Source: Brienomyrus brachyistius
Lineage: Eukaryota > Chordata > Actinopteri > Osteoglossiformes > Mormyridae
Assembly: GCF_023856365.1 (NCBI RefSeq)
Contig: NC_064540.1
Coordinates: 15,965,191-16,029,190, forward strand
Direction: 5' to 3'
DNA length: 64,000 nt
Shown here piece by piece: positions 12,536-25,339 of the stretch (the first letter of the stretch is position 1; each line of letters starts with the position of its first letter). The notes beneath the pieces were generated by a model. It ran no database searches, was not told the DNA's origin, and saw only the letters and a list, made by a program, of their open reading frames with translations. Made by a program: the position numbers and the translations under genes.

Positions 12536-13880
12536 ACCTGCACTATACTACATCGCGATTATTTGGCAGCTGAGCAATAATCACCCGTGCATCACATGAC
12601 GGACATAAACATTTGCACGGACGTTTACTCACGGCCACAATTTGATAAGCAGATCAATAGTTTGCCTAAAATATTCATGACATGTTATGGTACCCAAAAG
12701 TTAGTAATCTGTATGCATTTGTGTATCTTTATGTTTAATTAACATGTCGGACTTTAAACTGCAAAGTACTGTCACACCACCAATGTCTTTTTACCTTGTG
12801 TATGTTCCTTCATCTAAACCCCTGGTGATTATTACTTATGCAACACATAACCGCAATTATTATTGTGATGCAGTACTGTGCAGCCTGACCTCTGACCCTG
12901 CAGAGGGCAAGTGGTAAAGGAGACAGATGAATGAATGAATAATCTGCTAATTTAATGTATAAATTGGTTAACTAGCTACTTTGGGGGAAAACTGGATGCT
13001 GATGTCATCAGCACCATCATCATTATTACCCAAATAAGTTATTCCTTACGCTGATGAAAGTCACGCCCGCAATATTTAAAACAGTCAAGCTTCTGCCAGG
13101 ACTTTTATTTTACAGACTGTGTGTTGCCAGGGGACCTTTCACTGTGCACTCAGCTGAGAAGGCTAACATGCTGCAGCACTGATGAGCATTTCCAGCTATC
13201 ACATGCAATCAACAGAAGAGCAGCTCTCCTGAATCCTGCTTATTTAAAGAGGACGCTGTAGAGCTCACAGCTCCATTAAAAGCCCACATCTTCATTCATT
13301 TGGAACTCTGAGTGCTCAACGCAAACCCTTTGAAACACTCCCTTCTTCCTTTTCATGACACGCAAAGGCCGCTGTTGTTTCAGATGGCCATCATGTGTTA
13401 CTGCTTGGAGAAATATATAAATATATAACATGGCCAATGAGAGATCTCCTCTATATTATACAGGTCTTTTGGATTAAAAAAAAAAAGGTTATTCTCATAC
13501 TTATTTTGAGAGGGTCTGTAAAAATATGTTTTATCTTCTCTGCACAAACATATTCAGATGCTAATGTGCAAAGAAACTTTTTCCAAAGGATGCAGACAAA
13601 AATTGTCACAATGCATCAGATTAACAACATGCAGGCAGTATTTTTGAGGGAAATGCAAACACAACATGCTCAGAGTGTAACAGAAACAGTCCCTGCATGC
13701 AAAAATATAAGGTGAAGGGCTACTGTGGAAAACTCCCATTCTGGAGGCATGTGGAAGAGAAAGGACTCCGCACACAGGTCAAGGCTACCAACAATGACGT
13801 CTCGGCCAGGTGACCGTTGAACTTAACACATCAATGTAAAGTTTAAAGGTTAACCACAAGAAAGCCAGCTTTGCATCCTT
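12536..13880. other. non-coding, no gene seen
   Basis: AT-rich sequence. The stretch 13110-13300 has few simple repeats and resembles single-copy DNA. No exon could be supported. Confidence 0.5.
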
Positions 13881-14092
13881 AATTCAGTTCAGTTCAATGC
13901 AATTTATTTTTATATACCGCCTTTCACAACAGAGTCATTCCAAAGTGCTTTACATGGATGTGTTGCGATACGTAAAACATCATTAGAGAGATTAATAGAG
14001 AACAGGAAAAAGGAAGGAAAGAAATTAAAGAAAGAAAGCCAGATGGCAACGGAGGAGAGGAACCAAAAACCAAGTAAGGAGAAAAAAAACAA
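13881..14092. mobile_element. LINE (L2-type) 3'-end fragment
   Basis: The segment caatttatttttatataccgcctttcacaacag..tcattccaaagtgctttacat is the familiar 3' end of fish L2-like elements. No intact coding sequence remains. Confidence 0.6.
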
Positions 14093-14434
14093 TTAACCAC
14101 AAACTAAATCGTACATATTGATCTCATGTTAATACATCAATGAATCACGAGGCATCATTTATCTCAATTAGTGACTAAATTTGTTCACAATTTGTTCTAT
14201 AGTAGTAAATGAGTTACTACTAAGTATCTGTTCCCCGTCAAATGCAGTGTAACCCATATGCAGGGTGCAAACGCTGTCAGCGTTCCTGAAAGGAAGGACT
14301 CCAGCCTTCCTCATAGGACAAATTACTTTAAGCTGTGTTGTAGATGCTTGTAACCACTATGAAGCAAATGTGACTAAAAACACACAAATAATCAAATAAA
14401 TCAATGATTTGAAGAATGCAGTCCACACGGACAT

Positions 14435-14590
14435 CTACGTGTCATTGTGGGGTTTCCTCCAGGTTCTCCGGTCCCCCTCCCCAGTCCAAAAGCATGCTGA
14501 GGTTAATTGGAGTTGCCAGTTTGCCCATGGGTGTGAATGATGCGTGTACTGTATGTGGTGTGTGAGTGAGTGGTGTGTGAGTGTGCCCAT
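14435..14590 (+). repeat. fish SINE-tail repeat
   Basis: It repeats the order seen at 12225 (ggtttcctccaggttctccgg, agtccaaaagcatgctgagg, gtgtgagtgagtggtgtgtg) and is truncated at gtgtgccc. Confidence 0.8.
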
Positions 14591-14690
14591 CTACGGCTTC
14601 TTTGTCATTTGTGAGCTTACAGGTGATAGATGATCACTGAGGTGCATATAGAAAGGGGGTCATACCAGTTCACGTAGTGCTACAGATACG

Positions 14691-15128
14691 CCAGGACCGG
14701 GAGCCCAAGCTGACAGGTTTTACTCACTGACGTGACATGGAACAGGAGTCCGAGCTTACAGGTTTTACTCACTGATGTGACATGGAATGGGAGCCCGAGC
14801 TGACAGATTTTACTCACAGACGTGACATGGAACGGGAGCCCGAGCTGACAGATTTTACTCACAGATGTGACATGGAATGGGAGCCTGAGCTGACAGGTTT
14901 TACTCACTGACGTGACATGGAACGGGAGTCCGAGCTGACAGGTTTTACTCACAGACGTGACATGGAACGGGAGCCCCAGCGGAGAGGTTTTACTCACAGA
15001 CGTGACATGGAATGGGAGCCTGAGCTGACAGGTTTTACTCACAGACGTGACATGGAACGGGAGCCCCAGCGGAGAGGTTTTACTCACAGACGTAACATGG
15101 AACGGGAGCCCGAGCTGACAGGTTTTAA
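14691..15128. repeat. 45-bp minisatellite with GACGTGACATGG core
   Basis: Nearly ten units of about 45 bp: gagcccgagctgacagg, ttttactcacagac, gtgacatggaacgg. A CpG-to-TpG variant (GATGTGACATGG) alternates with GACGTGACATGG. The unit length is a multiple of three, hence long repetitive frames on both strands (for example VTSVSKTCQLGLPFH on minus). Confidence 0.93.
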
Positions 15129-16237
15129 TGCTTTTCAGACCAACATGTCCTGGAACAATAACAATCAGAAAAACTGCTTCTTTTGCTATACCTATAGACT
15201 CTTACAATAGCATTTGTAACAGTTTCAGAAGCAGCCAGAATCACAACAACAGCATCTGTTTAATACCAATCAGTGACATACATGGTTTTACTGGGATTTG
15301 CACCTTGATTTTCTGAAAACAGGGTGTTACCTCTAGTGTAATTGTGCATTAAGAGAACAAAATGCTTTGGAAACAAGAGACGTGCTTAGAAAAAAAGCAC
15401 TTTGAATTTAAATATTGCCGGTTAATGGCGAAATGTGTAAAAGATGATCACAGAAAGCGTAGGAGGCAGTAATAGCTCTCCTGGTGAAACGTACAGCATA
15501 TGGGTGGCTAAGGCATGAGGTTAAGGCACTGGGATGAGTCACTGGGGTTAACGTGCTAAAGGTTTGTCTGCAAATAAAGATGTAACGTGATAAATCAACT
15601 TAAAAGCGTGGACTGGCACTTTATGTGTCCAGGAGACGTTCATGTCTACGACAAATGTAAATGAGACATACATCATTGCAATTCTTTGAGATCATAGCTC
15701 TTTCCAATAATACTAAAAGTAATAATACAAGTCACAAAAATAACCAGTAAAGGCTCTAACCTATGAATGCAGCGGTCAGGGTTAAAAAGATGTCTACACT
15801 AGAAAAACTTCCATTCTAAGGCACACGACAGCTGCTGCTGTATCTGACATTTGGACACAAGAGTCAAGCTACTGTAAACTAATGAGGACTTAATGATGGT
15901 TTGCTTTTCATCTCGGAGTGACCATCACACCCCATGTTGACTGTCCCATGCAGGTCTGCTGAGAGCTCCGTTACCCCAGCTGTCTGTACTGCATGGCTTT
16001 CCCTCCTCTATGATTGTTGGCCTACTTGCACTCCCATCTCTCATTGGTCAGCTGGAGATGGACAGTCACACAGGGCAGCCTGGCCAGCTGTTCCCTGCCG
16101 CCGTGTCATCCATGAGGCGAGCTTTCCCAAGTGTGAGGTTAACACAGGAGACGCTGATGAGGCAAACTGGAACAATTCAGCTGAGGAGAGCTGACAGGAA
16201 GATCTAAATCCATGAAGCAATTACCTAAATGTATCTC
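15129..16237. other. non-coding, no gene seen
   Basis: Single-copy-looking sequence between two minisatellites. Short frames only. Confidence 0.5.
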
Positions 16238-17155
16238 GGCACCTCCTACAGGAAAGCTCCCGGAACCTACTACAGGAAAGCTCCCGGCACCTCCTACAGG
16301 AAAGCTCTCGGCACCTCCTACAGGAAAGCTCTCAGTACCTCCTACAGGAAAGCTCCTGGCACCTCCTACAGGAAAGCTCTCGGCACCTCCTACAGGAAAG
16401 CTCTCAGTACCTCCTACAGGAAAGCTCCTGGCACCTCCTACAGGAAAGCTCCCGGCACCTCCTACAGGAAAGCTCTCAGTACCTCCTACAGGAAAGCTCC
16501 TGGCACCTCCTACAGGAAAGCTCTCGGCACCTCCTACAGGAAATCTCTCAGTACCTCCTACAGAAAAGCTCTCAGTACCTCCTACAGGAAAGCTCACGGC
16601 ACTTCGTACAGGAAAGCTCACAGCACCTCATACAGGAAAGCTCCCGGTACCTCCTACAGGAAAGCTCTCGGTACCTCCTACAGGAAAGCTCTCAGTACCT
16701 CCTACAGGAAAGCTCCCGGTACCTCCTACAGGAAAGCTCTCGGTACCTCCTACAGGAAAGCTCTCAGTACCTCCTACAGGAAAGCTCCCAGCACCTCCTA
16801 CAGGAAAGCTTTCGGTACCTCCCACAGGAAACCTCCCGGCACCTCCTTCAGGGAAGCTCTCGGTACCTCCTACAGGAAAGCTCTCGGCACCTCCTACAGG
16901 AAAACTCCCGGCACCTCCTACAGGGAAGCTCTCGGTACCTCCTACAGGAAAGCTCTCGGCACCTCCTACAGGAAAGCTCTCGGTACCTCCTACAGGAAAG
17001 CTCTCGGCACCTCCTACAGGAAAGCTCTCAGTATCTCCTACAGGAAAGCTCCCGGCACCTCCTACAGGAAAGCTCTTGGCACCTCCTACAGGAAAGCTCT
17101 CGGTACCTCCTACAGGAAAGCTCCCGGCACCTCCTACAGGAAAGCTCTCGGTAGC
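16238..17155. repeat. 24-bp minisatellite, about 38 copies
   Basis: Units of cctacaggaaagctcycggy plus acct. Since 24 is a multiple of three, a 345-codon plus frame reads as a PPTGKLSA/V octapeptide repeat, a second plus frame as SYRKALGT, and the minus strand as GGTESFPV. No signal peptide, known domain or flanking exon supports translation. Confidence 0.95.
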
Positions 17156-18270
17156 TCTATGTCCAAATAGAGATCTCAGTAAATCCTGCAGTCAGATGAA
17201 CAGGGAATATGAAATTATCACAACATGTACAAAAAGGTTCAGATATTAAGGTGTTTTATTTGTGTGATATGAATGTGTGACTGTAAATTCGGTAAAAAAT
17301 GTGAATGTCGACACTAATGTATATTGTGCAATTCTATTACCAACTGTTAAGAAAATTGGAGTGTAGAATTTTAATAAAGGAAGAGGACAATGATCATAAA
17401 GAACATCCTCTAACTATTGAGATGCTAGCATTTAATTTAAGGGCTGATACTGATGGTTGTTCATTGCTTGACTGAACCTGACAATCATTTGTCATCCATA
17501 GTTACTTCATTCAAAAATTGTCTTTTTTTAACCTCAATGTGTCAGGGAGTTTGTGATGTATGAGTTTCTGACAAATGTTGCCACTGATATTGGGCAGCAC
17601 AGTTGCTCTGTGGTTTCCCACACATTTGTTTGTGGCCTCTAATCCCTGGTAATTTTTCAGCGGAGTTTGCATGTGTATGCATTTCTCACTTGTAGATTTT
17701 CTCCCAAAATACTGCTTTTTGATGAACTGGCATCTGTATTCCATGCCAAATCAACATTACACATGAACTCTATTTGAAAACAAAGTATATTAAAATAAAA
17801 TAAAAAAAAACAAAACCTGATTTTCAGATACACTATATGGATAAAATGAGTTTTAGCCTGGGCAGGCTCAGGTTCTAAATTGATTATGAAGCAGGACTTA
17901 ATAACCCTAAGCTTCAGCTATTCAGCTGAAAATTTATCAGCAGTAAAGTGATGAGCAGAAATGCTCCTTCTGCCTGTAGAGTAACCTGACGCACATTGTA
18001 CTCATCAGAATCATAATCGGAATAGAGTTTATTGCCAAGTACGTTGACACACACAAGGAATTTGCTTTGATGGTCGGTGCCAGACATTAAAAGATAAAGA
18101 TGGGTTTTTATATAAATCCGTGCCTGGCTGTCAAGCAAATGGTGTCTATGTGTTACCAGAAATAACCACAGCCCAGCATCATCCCACCCAAATCCCAGTA
18201 CGAAAGCCCAGCATCATTCCACCCCAATCCCACCCAAATCCCAGTATGAAAGCCCAGCCTCATCCAGGAA
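17156..18270. other. non-coding with small repeats
   Basis: It includes a dispersed-repeat fragment at about 18003-18070 (cagaatcataatcgg, tttattgccaagtacgttg, acacacaaggaatttgc) and a 45-bp-type duplication at 18169-18265 (cccagcatcat, cacccaaatcccagta). No gene seen. Confidence 0.6.
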
Positions 18271-18838
18271 GCAATAAAAAGGCCAATAGGATGTTAGGGT
18301 TACATCTCTAGATGTGTGGAGTTGAAAGCAAGGGAGGTGATGCTACGATTATATAATTCCTTGGTAAGACCCCACCTAGAATATTGTGTGCAGGTTTGGT
18401 CACCATACCTTAAGAAGGACATTGCTGCCTTGGAAAAGGTGCAACGTAGGGCGACAAGAATGATTCCTGATCTTAGAGGAATGTCTATGAGGAGAGGAGA
18501 GCAAAGGAGACTAAGAGGGGACATGATCCAGGTATATAAGATTCTAACAGGTCTAGATGCTGTTCAGCCAAATGGTTACTTCAATATTAGTTTAAATACT
18601 AGAACTCGTGGCCATAAGTGGAAGTTAGTGGGAGAATTTGAGAAAACACTTCTTTACACAGCATGTAGTTGGAGTATGGAATAGTCTTCCTGTTAGTGTA
18701 GCACAAGCTAAAACCCTGGGTTCCTTTAAATCAGAGCTAGATAAAATTTTAACAGCTCTGAGCTATTAGTTAAATTCTCCCCAAACGAGCTTGATGGGCC
18801 GAATGCCCTCCTCTCGTTTGTAAATTTCTTAAAGGTAC
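18271..18838 (+). mobile_element. CR1/L2-clade LINE, 3' end with reverse-transcriptase C-terminus
   Basis: The reading frame shows RLYNSLVRPHLEYCVQVWSP, then KDIAALEKVQRRATRMI and RRLRGDMIQVYKILTGLD, typical of the C-terminal part of CR1/L2-like reverse transcriptases. Near 18655 a frameshift moves the rest (FFTQHVVGVWNSLP...LTALSY) to another frame. The 3' end carries an inverted AAACGAG...CTCGTTT pair that can form a hairpin. It is 5'-truncated and inactive. Confidence 0.88.
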
Positions 18839-19579
18839 AAAACAAGGAACTATGTCAAAATACTCCCAATGCACAACAGGAACCAAACATGAGAAAACAC
18901 AAACATGTTGAGGCTGGGCTCAAACCCATGACAAACACGTGAATTATGACAACACCAGAATACTTGTTAGTCGTGGCTGTCAGTGGTCCAATCAGCCTCC
19001 ATAAATAATTGATATGAGTTTAAAATGTCTCTGTGATGCAGCCAGTTTAAACGCTTTGTGGCTACTATGTACCACATATCCACTCGATTTCATCAGGTTT
19101 GCTGTTACTCATGAAATAATAATGACTGACTCTACTGAGATTTAGATAAAGAAGAAGCAATGAACTTACTGACCTGGGGCTAAAGCCTGTGATTCTGGGC
19201 ATTATATTAATTTCTCGCAAGAGAAGATCCATCAGTTTGGGGCAAATAACATGCAAGGAGAGGCTGAGAATAAATGTTTACGCTTCGCCATCTGAATATA
19301 AAATTCAGGGCAAAATAAATACAGAAACCTTATCAAAAGCAGATTTACATATCGTGGCACAGATATCTGATTGTCACACACTTGGTAATGAGACAAAGGA
19401 TGATGTTCAGAAGCAGAAGCCTGTAGAGATGCAGGCAGCGCTGAATCTACAGCACATTGTGATTTGTACAAGATGGGGAATCAGACACTGTGTCTCTTTT
19501 TTCCATTTCCTGCCATATTTGTTGTCTTATCAGTTCAAATATATTGATCGATCGTATGTGTAATGAGACAGGATGAATA

Positions 19580-19838
19580 GAATGAATGATACCTTACTGA
19601 TCCCAGTGGGGGAGTTTCTCTTTTCACCTTCCTCATCCTGCCCTCCTTTAAACAGCGACAGATGAGAGCAGGCTTGGAGAATCAGCAAAGGGCAGCCACC
19701 TATGGAAGGCATGAAGCTGAAGGCTAAGTGTTTTTCCCAAGGGCCCACAGACATGTGACTATTCTGCTGAGGCCAGACTCAGACTGGACCCCTTCTGATC
19801 ACAGGCACAGAGGCTTAGCCTGTTGAGCCACTCAACAC
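19580..19838 (-). mobile_element. tRNA-derived SINE (minus strand)
   Basis: Read on minus, the head gagtggctcaacaggctaag is an A-box-like segment and gtccagtctgagtctggc replaces the B box. The body continues with cacatgtctgtgggccc, and the tail actgggatcagtaaggtatc resembles LINE-type tails. It shares its head with the better-preserved copy at 35209. Confidence 0.72.
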
Positions 19839-19899
19839 TCCTCTTTTTTTACTGTAAATGGGATGATATATCAGCTTTTTACTTTTTTAACAGCGCCAC

Positions 19900-20560
19900 T
19901 TGGATCCCAGTTTGGGGCGGCCACCTGGGGAGGCATGTAGGGGTGTTTTGTCTCTGTTACAGGATGACCGTCTCCCTCTTCTGTTGGGGGAGCTTCGTTA
20001 ATGCCGCTTTACGGTGGCGGCACTCTCTGAGTTGCGCAGACCGGGGATCTCTGTAAGTGGGTATACCTACTTTTGGTCTGGTCGCTCTGACGGCTGCCAT
20101 ACTCAGTGAGTAACTGTTGGAGCGGCAGATTGGCTTCTCCCGATGATGTCTGATGTCACTCGAGCATATTATGGCATTCAGGCTAAGGCACTTCTTGGGT
20201 GTCATCTGGTGGCAGGGAAGGCCGCACGGATCTGTGGTATCTGGGGTGAACTTCTCCAGGCTGGTGGTAAGGCTGTCCTCCTGACATTGCAACCAATCAG
20301 GCATCGGGCATCATCCTAACTGACTGGAAAATGGGACTTGTAGTCCTTGTCTAGAAAGGGAAGGCGGATCTCCTGTATTGTGGCAACTACAGGGGAATAA
20401 CACTGCTCTCAGTGCTGGATAAGGTCCTTGCCAGGGTCATCTGTGATTATTACTCACCTACCAGCAACCAGAGCAGTCTGGTTTTACACCTAAGAAGTCT
20501 ACCATCGACCAAATCCTTGCACTGGAGGTTCTCATCAACCAAAAGTATCGCAGTGGGCAG
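19900..20560 (+). mobile_element. non-LTR retrotransposon fragment, reverse-transcriptase region
   Basis: Around 20330-20540 the translation resembles WKMGLVVL.KGKADLLYC then NYRGITLLSVLDKVLARVI and, after shifts, STIDQILALEVLINQK, motifs of LINE reverse transcriptases ahead of the catalytic core. Stops and frameshifts show it is dead. The clade is not certain. Confidence 0.7.
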
Positions 20561-20640
20561 TGCTGTGCCCGCATGGCGTGTGTGGAGTTGGCATGTTCTT
20601 CCTGTGTCTGCGTGGCTTTTGGTGGGTTCGTGAATTTCCT
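20561..20640 (+). repeat. fish SINE-tail fragment
   Basis: The segment tgtggagttggcatgttctt plus cctgtgtctgcgtggctttt is the opening of the abundant SINE-tail repeat, joined to the LINE fragment. Confidence 0.6.
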
Positions 20641-23100
20641 TTCCTTCCCAATGATACTTATAATCAGCTGGTATTTATTATATTATATATAAATGATTAC
20701 TGGATGAATCATCATCATCGGTTATAGAAAACAAAGATCAGAAAGGTTTGCAATTTTAATGATGTCTCTTTTCAACATTATTTAGTACATATACTGCAGG
20801 TCCAAAAACAGTCTAAAGTTTGCCACATTTGCTTGAGCTTCCCATGCGCTCATCATAATCATTGTTCTCCTCCTTCCTGTGCAATTCATAGACATTGCAG
20901 CACAATCGTGAAGAATTCAACAAAAACGAGCGAAAAAGAGGAAAGCGAACAGGAACTGATCACAAAAAGACATTCATCTGGCAATGAGAGGTTATTGATC
21001 AAAAGCAAATGATTTGTCGAACGTGCTTTGTGTCTGTTGGTACAGCCAACTGCAACACCACCAACTTATTAACAGGCTCTGTCAATAGATAAGTTCTATC
21101 TGCCTACATAGATGTAGTTGAACTGTAGTCATTCTGATGTCATTCTGATGTCATACTGATGTCATACTGATTTTTAAGTTCTACTTTGCAATACTGAAAG
21201 ATGACTGCATTTTCATTCTTTTAATGTGAAGTGCTTCCACACAACTGGTTTCTCTCTTAATTTGAATCCTCATCCATTATGCGCCATCCTCCTTCCGCCG
21301 TATAATCCAGAAGGTCATTTTCAATCGATGCTTTTAAATGCCGTACCTTTTCCGTATCGTTTATCCTGTGTAACATTGGTTGGCACAAACTCAGACATTT
21401 GATATAAGGTGGGAGTATCTTTTTCTTTGTGCAACATGAATAAATAAAAATTGCTACATTGCATCCTGGGTAAATCTGAGTATCACAGTGCCCAAAACGA
21501 CTTCAAATAAGACTCAAAATAAGAACATGGTTTGTGAATTCCATCCTGCTGTGTGAAAATGCTTTCCTTCCTATGCTTTTTTCAACACAAAAAGTTGCGC
21601 AGGGATGACGAAAACGTGATTGGGCCAGGATCGTTAAGTTGTTAAGACGACTGAAGTGTGAGTCCACCCTAAGATGTAGGTAATTGTTACACTACATAAC
21701 AAAGTGCTGTATAAATGTTTCCAGCTGTGTCTGGTTTTACATCATTATCAGTGATTTTAAAATGTGAGCTATTTCCCCAAAACCATTCTGTGATTGATCA
21801 GATGTGTCCTTGTGGTAACATTAGTGTGATCCATTGCCAGTGAAAAGGGCCATTGCACGAGTGCACGGGGGAATTATGGCCACACTTAGACACTGCATCA
21901 GGAACCGTCAGACCTGCCTCATCTGCTTTCATTCGTCTGCCTGAGGAGCATGAAGTTTCCACGGGTGAGTTTGATACAGGGTGATCATCATTTTGATCAC
22001 TGCTGTTCTATTACTTTGCCGAAATAAATGAAACCCAGCACCAAAAATGAACAAAAAAACGAAACATAAAAAGCACCCAAAGTTGCACAAAACAAATACA
22101 CATTGTAGGGTCTTTCACAAAAACAGCTATATGTCCCGCAGACTTGTGCTTTATTCCTGGTTTGGGCAATGCTGTTGTTTCCCCGGTGTGAAAGGCTAAT
22201 GAAGTGAAACCATGGCAACAGAATGCAGGTCTCCGTCGCCCTATGGGAGCCACTCATTTCCTCTGTGTGCTTGGCCATCTATCATGCTGAGAGACTCCTT
22301 TCTTTCATCACTTTGGGGACTTTTAAAGGTAGCCGCCTAGATAAAGCACCTCTGTCTCCGTGTTTAATCTCCGTTATTTAACCAGAGTGATTATGCTAAT
22401 CGGACAAGCTGTGGAAGCAGGGTCGTACTGGGATGTAATTGATTGCTTTTTCAGAAGGCAGCTCGCACCCTCCGTATGAATTATGCTGGGAGAGGATACT
22501 GTGTACACACTTGTAAGTGGGAGATAACGACGCGGCACACAAGGGCAAACAAACCGCGAGGGCTTGGCAATCAATGCCTGGGGCTCCACCCTCCCCTTAT
22601 AATTTTGAGAGATTAGTTTGATCTTTCCCTCTACTTTTGTGGCCCAGTTTTTTTTTTATGTCATCACATGCATCACATAAAGGTTCATTCCTTTAGATGA
22701 TGGTGTGATGATCTAGTAACCAGTGGGATATGAATGCCTACCTGTAATCCTAAAGCCATCACCGAACCAAAACCTAAAATTAACCCTAAAGTCAATCCTC
22801 TCAAACCCTCACACCAATCCTAATAGTAGATTGAACACAAACATAATAATTTAACAGCTAAACCTATTCTTAACTTAAATCAACCCTAACCATAACCTAA
22901 AATGTATCGCTAATTCTACCATTAATCCTGATGCTAGCCTCGATTCTAATGCCACCCTGAGCCTTTCCCTAATGGCACCTCCAAACGCAGAATCCCTGGC
23001 CCAGTCTCTAATGCTACAATAAGACTTTGCCCTAACCCTGTCTATCAGCCATGCCAGAGATGGGTCAGCTCACTGTGAAAGCCAGGTCAAGGAGCATCCT
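20641..23100. other. non-coding, no gene seen
   Basis: It contains a short 13-bp repeat (tctgatgtcatac, 21126-21170) and a degenerate CCCTAA-rich tract at about 22740-23040. The segment 22330-22600 is free of simple repeats and has homeodomain-like TAATTGATT motifs, which may mean constraint. Confidence 0.5.
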
Positions 23101-23104
23101 ATAA

Positions 23105-23425
23105 GAACCTTATAAACGAGAGGAGGCCATTCGGCCCTGCTTGTTTCCCAGCTATCTCTGCCCTACACACTGCTGATTACCTGGATCAGGTGTGTTCTGT
23201 CAATCAGAAGCTGAAAGACAGCTGGGACTTGTGTGTGGGGCAGGGATGGCAGGGAAACAATCAGGGCAGTGGGGCCCGAGGACCGAGTTTGAGAACCACT
23301 GCTCTAACAACACGCTGTGTAAAGAAGTATTTTCTCAAATCCATTTTAAAATGTTCTCCCGCTAATTTCCACCTATAGCCACAAGTTATGGCATTTAAAC
23401 TAATATTGAAGTAATAAGAACATAA
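23105..23425 (-). mobile_element. CR1/L2-clade LINE 3' remnant with a hAT-type MITE
   Basis: aacgagaggaggccattcgg at the left and acgctgtgtaaagaagtatt at the right are the same LINE 3' region as at 18271, reversed. Between them (about 23176-23301) lies a MITE ending gagaaccactg, whose reverse complement begins CAGTGGTTCTCAAACTCGG. Its other terminus is missing, so the insertion is partial. Confidence 0.7.
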
Positions 23426-25339
23426 AATATAAGCAACTTCCATTCAAGCCACCTCCTATATAACACCCCCACTCTCAATCTCAAGTCAAGTGTCTCTCAC
23501 AAGTTGCTTGTCTGTGGGATCATGGCGCGGATGTTAAGCAGCACTCAGATTTCTATTGGACTACTGACTTAATGCTTGGTGTTTAGGCAATCTATAATAA
23601 ATTTGTCAATGTGTTTAGAAACGTGCATTTCATTTCTTTGTTCAAATTATTTTCTAAAATGTTCTACAATATGGCAACGTATTCATCATAAGATATACAG
23701 TATTATCCATAATATAATTAATGCATTCAGCAAATCAAGCAATTACTCTTGCTTCTTTGCCTCTCATTTATCACAAGCATATTACATGGAAATAAAACAA
23801 AGTTGCCCCTACCTCAAAAACCAGAAATAATTATTTGCTTTGTGGTATTTTCCTAGTTAAGCAAATGTGCTGATTTTTTTAATTTAACCAAGTGAACTTT
23901 CTGAAGCATGTAAGTGAGCGAATGGGAAACTGCCTGGGTATTATTACCAGATGGTAGGTCCCTGCAAAGACATTCAGAAATGTGTTTCGCTTTACAGTGA
24001 ATAGCAAAGCCATATGTTCCTGCCTCCCCACCACCCAAATAAGTTTACTGTATGTGCATACTGTGTACATAAACACCCCCAGGATTCATGCTGACAGTAT
24101 ATAGAGGTGACAGTATCCTCACAAGTATATTAAGCAGTAAAATTAATTATGAATCTAGACTTGAGCAATATCTAAAATGCGAAACCGTAAAAATGGAGAA
24201 AACCTTTGTGTTGAAGCAAGATTAGCGTGTGTGTGCAGAGAGTGAAAGGACTAAGAAAACGCTTCCTTAACACAGGCAAGTTAGATACGGTGTCGTCACA
24301 GCACAAGTATGGCTTTGCTTCCTCCGTTTCGGGGATTTGCTATGCGGTGTGATTGAACGTTGGCTAAGTGTGACTGTCTTTGTACTGTGTATATGTTGTG
24401 TAAAATGGAGACAGCTGTGTGTCTTAGATTACGCGGCTTAACAAAGAGAGCAGAGCAGGTTGCTGGTCAGCAGAAACATGCAGGGGATCTCCGTAGATCC
24501 GTGTGTCAGGCATGACTGCACACACAGCAGCAGTATTCAGAGTGGGTGCAGACATCCTCAGGGCCACTGCTGAGCTTGCAGAATGACATCAGCTCTCTCA
24601 TGGGAGGCGTAACAGGAACATGGTCCTCATGCAGCAATCCCACGAGTGCTGATCTTTATGATGGGAAGGGGACGAATTACAGCATATTCTTCAGAAGTAA
24701 GCGGAACTGTAATACAGCTGTGCTTTACAGTGTTGTAAATAACTTGGGTTTAGGTCAGATCACACTGGAACCGTGAGATGTGTAATGGGTAAGAACCTCT
24801 GTGTCGGATGTTCTACAATGTTGAGGTGCTGGATCATCCGTAACTGAGTGAATACTCACCAGAACTCATTAAAATATCTTAATATTTATACACCGGCCCA
24901 GACGAGGTTGCTGATGTCACTGGTGACCTTTCAGTTAAAAACCACTAAAGTTTTATTGCATCATGCAATATATGTTCGTCGGAGAATATTTGAGCTATAT
25001 TATAGGGAGATAAAATTTCTCTAGCTAAATTAATAATATTCTCCGGATACTGGATGTTTTGCTCAGTACAATCAACCAGTTAGTCACCTTTAAATGCTGT
25101 CAATAGTGTTGAAAAAAAGCTAACGACATTTCGACAACATTAAATAATTTATTCTCATTTTACAGGACAACAGATTGTTTTCTAAGTGAAAAATGCTACA
25201 TGATGTCTAACAGATGCATGGATAAACGTTTGGACTTTAACAGACAGGAGACAGATGTTAGGCCGCCCCTGTCCGTGCACAAATGGTTTATGTTATGTCA
25301 GTCGGAGCCGGCTGGAGCAAGCTGCAGAATGAAACAACT
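23426..25339. other. non-coding between LINE remnant and pdzrn3 3' end
   Basis: AT-rich sequence with no recognised gene. Confidence 0.5.

Noticed and set aside
16212..17249. 345-codon PTGKLS repeat frame as a real repetitive protein
   Set aside because: The 24-bp array is open in several frames on both strands, has no signal peptide or known domain, and the frame extends only a few codons into unique flanks.
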